Positions 59,921 to 64,000 of a stretch of DNA of 64,000 nucleotides are shown one piece after another (the first letter of the stretch is position 1; each line of letters opens with the position of its first letter). Source of the stretch: Emticicia sp. BO119 (GTDB lineage Bacteria; Bacteroidota; Bacteroidia; Cytophagales; Spirosomataceae); contig NZ_JACETV010000011.1 in NCBI RefSeq assembly GCF_013912375.1, positions 1-64,000 of the forward strand, written 5' to 3'. A program made the translations under genes and the position numbers. A model generated the notes under the pieces. That model searched no databases, was not told the DNA's origin, and worked only from the letters and a program-made list of their open reading frames with translations.

Positions 59921-60757
59921 TTAAATAGCTGCTTGCCCCATCACAGAGGGAACCATCTTCCAAACGGCCAGATTTTCCTGTAAATGTTTTTCGGAAGATG
60001 TACCCGGAATCGGAATAATATTGGATGATTTTTCGAGCAACCATAGTAATGACATTTGTGGTAAAGTGATTCCCATTTCGGTTGCTTTCTGCTGATACTT
60101 CGGGGCTTTGTCGGCATCAATCATAGCAGTAGGGCAGTACGCTATAAAAGCAATATTTTCACTGGCACAAGTCTGGGCGAATTTCAGATGTGTTTGCTTG
60201 GCAATGCTGAGTGAGTTCTGAACCGAAGCAATTTTTGTAATTCCCTGTGCCAATCTAAGCTGGTCTAATGTAACATTAGATAAGCCAATCTCACGGATTT
60301 TGCCCTGCTTTTTTAAAGAAGCAAGCATCCAGACAGATTCCTCGATAGGGACTTCAGGGTCAACGTGATCTAACTGATACAAATCAATAGTTTCGAGGTT
60401 GAGTCGTCGCAGACTGGCTTCAACGGTAGTTTTCAGATAGCCAGGCTTGCCACTGGCAAAAATCTTTCCGGGAGCATATTTAACAGAACCTCCTTTTGTA
60501 CCTACAATTACTTCTTTTTTAAATGGCTCTATGGCTTCTGCTAAAATCAGCTCTGAACAGCCCGGGCCGTAGGCATCGGCAGTATCAAAAAAATTGACAC
60601 CTAACTCGAAGGCTTTCCTTATTACCTTAATGACGGCTTGTCGGTCGGCAGGTTCTCCCCATGAGCCTGCGCCTGTGGTAGCACGCATAGTGCCCAGGCC
60701 AATCCGGTTGACGGCTAAGGTTTCTCCAATAATAAATTGCTTGTTGAGAACTTCCAT
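59921..60757 (-). CDS. Aldo/keto reductase
   Basis: About 278 residues when started at MEVLNKQF; an open frame reaches 60814, but the extra 19 residues lack family similarity. It is a TIM-barrel NADPH oxidoreductase with the family Asp and Tyr in DTADAYGPG (about 62-70), the Lys in VGTKGGS (about 88-94), the His in YQLDHVDPEVP (about 130), and a C-terminal NADP motif in IIPIPGTSSEKHLQENL. It lies 29 nt before the RND pump gene on the same strand, so the two may be coexpressed, hinting at a response to reactive aldehydes or xenobiotics. Confidence 0.88.
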   Translation of the reverse strand: MEVLNKQFIIGETLAVNRIGLGTMRATTGAGSWGEPADRQAVIKVIRKAFELGVNFFDTADAYGPGCSELILAEAIEPFKKEVIVGTKGGSVKYAPGKIFASGKPGYLKTTVEASLRRLNLETIDLYQLDHVDPEVPIEESVWMLASLKKQGKIREIGLSNVTLDQLRLAQGITKIASVQNSLSIAKQTHLKFAQTCASENIAFIAYCPTAMIDADKAPKYQQKATEMGITLPQMSLLWLLEKSSNIIPIPGTSSEKHLQENLAVWKMVPSVMGQAAI

Positions 60758-60953
60758 GAAGATTTTATTGGTAAAATAGGCTACAAAGTTCGATTCGGCA
60801 AGACAAAGAATCACGGTAAGTTTTGCAGGAAGAATGGTAAAAATCGAAGATGCATGGATTGAAATGGGGTGAATTATAGGATTATGGTAAGATTGTTTAG
60901 AAGAAGGGGTTTTTGGGGATCTTTTAATAGCCAGGAAGTAAGTGTGAGTTTTA

Positions 60954-60990
60954 ACAGAGACGTCTCTGCCAAAAAATTATAATTTTTTGG
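60954..60990. repeat. Two abutting perfect palindromes
   Basis: CAGAGACGTCTCTG (60954-60967) is a perfect 14-bp palindrome, directly followed by a 24-bp perfect palindrome at 60967-60990 built of GCCAAAAAATTA and its complement. They lie in the 360-bp gap between the MBL hydrolase and the aldo/keto reductase genes. Possible roles are a terminator for the upstream gene on minus (the MBL gene ends at 61119) and an operator. The rest of this gap holds nothing recognisable. Confidence 0.5.
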
Positions 60991-61118
60991 CTAAAACCAA
61001 TAGGGGTTTCTTTTAAGGTTGAAACAATTGCTCCTTTTATCTGTAGGAACGATGAATTATCTCACCTAAACTGGTCTCACAAAAAATTACAACAAGTAAA
61101 AAATTTTAGAAGACAAAT

Positions 61119-62102
61119 CTAAAACAGCATGATACTCTTATAAGCCTGCAAGATTTTAAAATCAATCTTATCAGCACTCGTTTTTTGAATAATGAAATCA
61201 AAATCTTTGGGGGTTTTGGCTACAAAACGGGGAAGCATATCAAGATGTTGATTGATTGGTTTTGTAAAATCATCCCAATGCAGTGGTACTAATAGTTTGG
61301 GTTTAAGTTTTCCTATTGTCTGTTCATAATATTTGTTTTGCCAGGCAGGTTCTTTTGTGCCGATAGTGCCTATTCCTAAGAAACAAACATCGGCCCTTGT
61401 GGTATCTAATGCACCTTCAATATAATTAGGGCTTGGTTTGATATAAACCTGATGCCCATTATGTTTTATGAGAAAATCAAAGGAACCACCCTCGGGATAA
61501 TCTGTCATTTTAGCAGGCTGCGGTTTTGGTTCTTTAATTATTAAACCCGAATCTTTTAATGAATTGGGTTCTGAATGTTTAGAGGGAATAATCTGCACGA
61601 TAAACTTTCCCAACGAAATTTCTTCATAAGGCCTGGTTAAATGTAATTGCTCTTCTTTCACCCCCCCACCACGGCCAATATTCATGGTAGAGACAGAGCC
61701 AAACAAAGTAGCATTCATTTTTTTAGTGGTATAGGCTACATCAAAGGCATGGTCATAGTGTGAATGGGTCGGGAAAATACCTTTTACCCTATCCATTCTA
61801 AATTGACTTATCAGGTCATCAATCAAGGTGCTGTCAGTATATATTTCTGAGGTCAGCAATTTAAGGAATGGGGGTCTTGTAAAAAAACCATCTATTAGTA
61901 ACTGTGTTTCACCATCGTCGAACAATAGGGTAGATACACCAAAAAATGTAACTTTTATTTTCCCTTTGGTGGGTAAAGAAGTATCATCGGTATAGTATTC
62001 TGTATATTGGTCTATGTCGCCTGATGGTGAAATCATATAGTATATACCAATCGTGACCACGGCAATTAAAACTAACAATACTATTAATAATTTCTTTTTC
62101 AT
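61119..62102 (-). CDS. MBL-fold metallo-hydrolase, membrane-anchored (UlaG/NAPE-PLD-like)
   Basis: About 327 residues from MKKKLLIVLL; a longer frame to 62141 starts before the obvious membrane helix (about 2-22). The metal site is THSHYDH, with more ligands expected in SKHSEPN and LVPLHWDDF near the end. FFGVSTLLFDDGETQLLIDGFFTRPP marks the RomA/UlaG-like branch that handles lipids or sugar lactones. It is downstream of the AraC regulator on the same strand (57-nt gap), and probably in its unit. Confidence 0.82.
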   Translation of the reverse strand: MKKKLLIVLLVLIAVVTIGIYYMISPSGDIDQYTEYYTDDTSLPTKGKIKVTFFGVSTLLFDDGETQLLIDGFFTRPPFLKLLTSEIYTDSTLIDDLISQFRMDRVKGIFPTHSHYDHAFDVAYTTKKMNATLFGSVSTMNIGRGGGVKEEQLHLTRPYEEISLGKFIVQIIPSKHSEPNSLKDSGLIIKEPKPQPAKMTDYPEGGSFDFLIKHNGHQVYIKPSPNYIEGALDTTRADVCFLGIGTIGTKEPAWQNKYYEQTIGKLKPKLLVPLHWDDFTKPINQHLDMLPRFVAKTPKDFDFIIQKTSADKIDFKILQAYKSIMLF

Positions 62103-62159
62103 CGGCTGCAAATAAGTTAAACAAATGTAACAAACCAGCATAAAGATTCAAAAAACATC

Positions 62160-63077
62160 TTATATAGCTTGTGTTCGGTATTCTCTTGGAAGTATTCCGG
62201 TAGATTTCTTAAAGAATTTGGTAAAGTTGGTGGGTTCGTCAAAGCGCAGGCGATAGGCAATTTCAGTAACGGAAAGTTCGGTTGTATGCAGTAAAGACTT
62301 TGCTTCAAAAATCAGCCTTTCATGAATCAATTGCTTGGCTGACTTGCCTAATTCTTTCCTGAGTGTATTACTTAGATGGTTGGGGTGTACGTTCAGTTGT
62401 TCGGCAAATTCATTTACGGTAAATACCTTGCCAGTTCTTCCTTTTGATAATAATAGGAAATGCTGTTCCAAGAGGCGTTCAAAGGCTCTGCTTAGTCTTA
62501 CATTTCTGGCGTGTTCGGGAGTGATGCGCGTATGTGTATGATAGGTTTCCTGGGCTTTAATAAAAAAGATATGTAGTAAGTGCCGCATGATTTCCCAACG
62601 GGATGGGGATGAACAATTTACTTCTTTGAGCATTAGCTCGAATAGATCTTTAAAAGGTTGTTGTTGTTCGGCAGATAAATCGAATACTGCTCTGCCTTCT
62701 AACTGGAACATGGGTAGCTCACGTATAGTTAGGAGTCCTTCGGGTGTAGAGGCAAAGAAACTTTCGTTAAAAAAACAGATATAACCGGTGAGGTCTTCTA
62801 AGCGATGATATTGATGTAAATGCCAGGGACTAAGGAAATAAAGTGTTCCCTCCTGCATCAGAAAATCGGAGATACCTACTTTGAAAGCTAATTTGCCGCT
62901 TGTAACAAGGGCAAAAATATAAGAATCACTCCGGTAAACAGGGCTAATGGCAGGTCTTGTCCGCATCGACTCTTCAAATCTATATAGTTGAAAATCGGGC
63001 GAATGAGGGTCTGGTAAACCCAAAGCCTGCATCAGTTTTGTGATGCCAATAAAAACTTCGAAATCAGGCGTTTTCAC
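62160..63077 (-). CDS. AraC-family transcriptional regulator
   Basis: 305 residues: an N-terminal cupin-like sensing domain (about 30-140, with LVTSGKLAFKVGISDFLMQEGTLYFLSPWHLHQYH in essence) and a C-terminal double helix-turn-helix (about 205-303, FTVNEFAEQLNVHPNHLSNTLRKELG then LSVTEIAYRLRFDEPTNFTKFFKKSTGILPREYR). The ligand is unknown. It could control itself and the downstream MBL gene. Confidence 0.9.
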   Translation of the reverse strand: MKTPDFEVFIGITKLMQALGLPDPHSPDFQLYRFEESMRTRPAISPVYRSDSYIFALVTSGKLAFKVGISDFLMQEGTLYFLSPWHLHQYHRLEDLTGYICFFNESFFASTPEGLLTIRELPMFQLEGRAVFDLSAEQQQPFKDLFELMLKEVNCSSPSRWEIMRHLLHIFFIKAQETYHTHTRITPEHARNVRLSRAFERLLEQHFLLLSKGRTGKVFTVNEFAEQLNVHPNHLSNTLRKELGKSAKQLIHERLIFEAKSLLHTTELSVTEIAYRLRFDEPTNFTKFFKKSTGILPREYRTQAI

Positions 63078-63292
63078 AAAAAATGGTTAAAGAGTCAAAA
63101 GTACAAACAGAAATACTATCAACGATTAAAAGTACTTAAATTCGTCCTTAAAAATTACGATTTACTCATGGTTTTTTACCGTTCGTACTAATTGTTATAT
63201 TTTTTTTGCCAAGTATCTTGCATTGCATAGTACCTTTTATTAACTTTGTATCATTAATTTCAGCAGGAAATGCTTTAAACGAGATAGATCAT

Positions 63293-63628
63293 ATGGATTT
63301 AGAAAACGCCCAAGTGCAGATGCGGAAAGGGATACTGGAGTACTGCATCTTACACATAATTTCGAGGGGCGAAATTTATGCCTCCGAAATTTTAGACGAA
63401 CTTATCAATGCCCGAATCATGGTGGTTGAAGGTACGCTCTATCCACTTCTGACCCGCCTGAAGAACTCGGGTCTTTTAGATTATAAATGGGTAGAATCTA
63501 CCTCTGGCCCACCAAGAAAGTATTATGTATTAACCGACACAGGACAATTGTTTTTGGATAATCTTAATAGTACATGGAATGAGCTTTCGGAGTCGGTAAC
63601 AACGATTATCAGCAAGAAGACTAAATAG
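63293..63628 (+). CDS. PadR-family transcriptional regulator
   Basis: 111 residues when started at MDLENAQ. The frame is open from 63206, but the extra N-terminus is hydrophobic and unlike the family. Winged helix with MRKGILEYCILHIISRGEIYASEILDEL and the wing GPPRKYYVLTDTG. PadR proteins paired with a PspC-type gene, as here, are common in Bacteroidota and are thought to sense envelope stress. It starts a plus-strand unit 77 nt ahead of the PspC-like gene. Confidence 0.9.
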   Translation: MDLENAQVQMRKGILEYCILHIISRGEIYASEILDELINARIMVVEGTLYPLLTRLKNSGLLDYKWVESTSGPPRKYYVLTDTGQLFLDNLNSTWNELSESVTTIISKKTK

Positions 63629-63705
63629 ACCTAAAACACTGAAGACATACCATTCATTTATTTAGCCACTACGGCAATTGCGTGTGGTATTTATAGTTTA
63701 AGACA

Positions 63706-64000
63706 ATGAAAAAGACAATACAAATTAATATAGCAGGCGTAGTTTTCAATATAGAGGAAGATGCCTACGACAAATTAAACAATTATCTGCGTTCGATTCA
63801 GCAATACTTCTCGTCATATGAGGGGAATCAGGAAATTGTTTCAGACATTGAAGCCAGAATTGCCGAGAAATTCTGGACGAAAGATAAATCAGAAGGTGCC
63901 ACACAGGTAATTACGCTTGAAAGTGTAAATGACCTTATTAAATCAATGGGCAGTGTAGCCGATTTTGAGGCGATACAGGAAGAGGAAGATTTAAAGACAA
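63706..64000 (+). CDS. PspC-type membrane stress protein, N-terminal part (partial)
   Basis: The frame from ATG 63706 runs open to the window end, 98 codons. It begins MKKTIQINIAGVVFNIEEDAYD and continues YLRSIQQYFSSYEGNQEIVSDIEARIAEKFW, the conserved N-terminal segment preceding the PspC domain in Bacteroidota two-gene PadR-PspC units. The PspC domain itself would lie beyond the edge. The fit is by pattern recall. Confidence 0.75.
   Translation, partial: MKKTIQINIAGVVFNIEEDAYDKLNNYLRSIQQYFSSYEGNQEIVSDIEARIAEKFWTKDKSEGATQVITLESVNDLIKSMGSVADFEAIQEEEDLKT

Overview
The window reads as a chromosomal segment of a Bacteroidota member, most likely order Cytophagales (relatives of Emticicia, Arcicella or Runella). 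This placement is inferred from the gene families: a SusC/SusD pair, a six-SLBB export protein, an OmpA protein with thrombospondin-3 repeats, a secreted protein ending in a 3-coathanger-stack-like domain, and several matches to the Bacteroidota promoter pattern TTTG-N19/20-TAnnTTTG. The DNA is AT-rich and I saw no rRNA, tRNA or CRISPR array.

Layout. 1-0.6 kb: end of an IS3-family insertion sequence, followed by a MITE-like inverted repeat. 1-10.2 kb (all minus): a surface-glycan region with an outer-membrane polysaccharide export protein, RmlA, and a pseudaminic-acid operon in the order pseB, pseC, methylase, pseF, a double GNAT acetyltransferase, pseI. No PseG hydrolase is visible. 10.3-18.3 kb: housekeeping genes (superoxide dismutase, TadA, NadA, a YD-repeat lipoprotein, an OmpA/TSP3 protein, oligopeptidase B). 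18.6-23 kb: an M28 peptidase, then an ABC transporter / YtrA-type GntR / membrane protein operon with a candidate operator. 23.2-25.5 kb: a YifB/ComM ATPase and an orphan lasso-peptide B2-like leader-peptidase gene.

25.6-38.1 kb: a complete-looking sialic-acid scavenging locus. A divergent FadR-type regulator faces susC, susD, nanA, a periplasmic mutarotase fused to a sodium:solute symporter, an N-acylglucosamine 2-epimerase, sialidase, and the 3' remnant of a sialate O-acetylesterase. The expected flow is: sialidase frees Neu5Ac, SusCD imports it across the outer membrane, the mutarotase/symporter converts and imports it, NanA splits it to ManNAc, and the epimerase gives GlcNAc. A promoter with an abutting 15-bp palindrome precedes susC.

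38.2-49.7 kb: secreted or surface proteins, namely a 1978-residue FG-GAP/Ig-like repeat protein with a nearly identical internal DNA duplication, a DUF2911/TPR protein, a small membrane protein, a PD40/kelch propeller protein and a CE15-type glucuronoyl esterase. 49.8-53.9 kb: a two-gene operon of a cytoplasmic gluzincin-like metallopeptidase with coiled coil and a ComEC-like MBL hydrolase. I cannot match it to a described system, and it is the best candidate for something new. 54.2-60.8 kb: an aldo/keto reductase and an RND/MFP/TolC efflux operon. 61-64 kb: an MBL-fold hydrolase, an AraC regulator, and a PadR regulator with the start of a PspC-type protein running off the end.

All product names come from reading motifs and recalling families; no database search was run.
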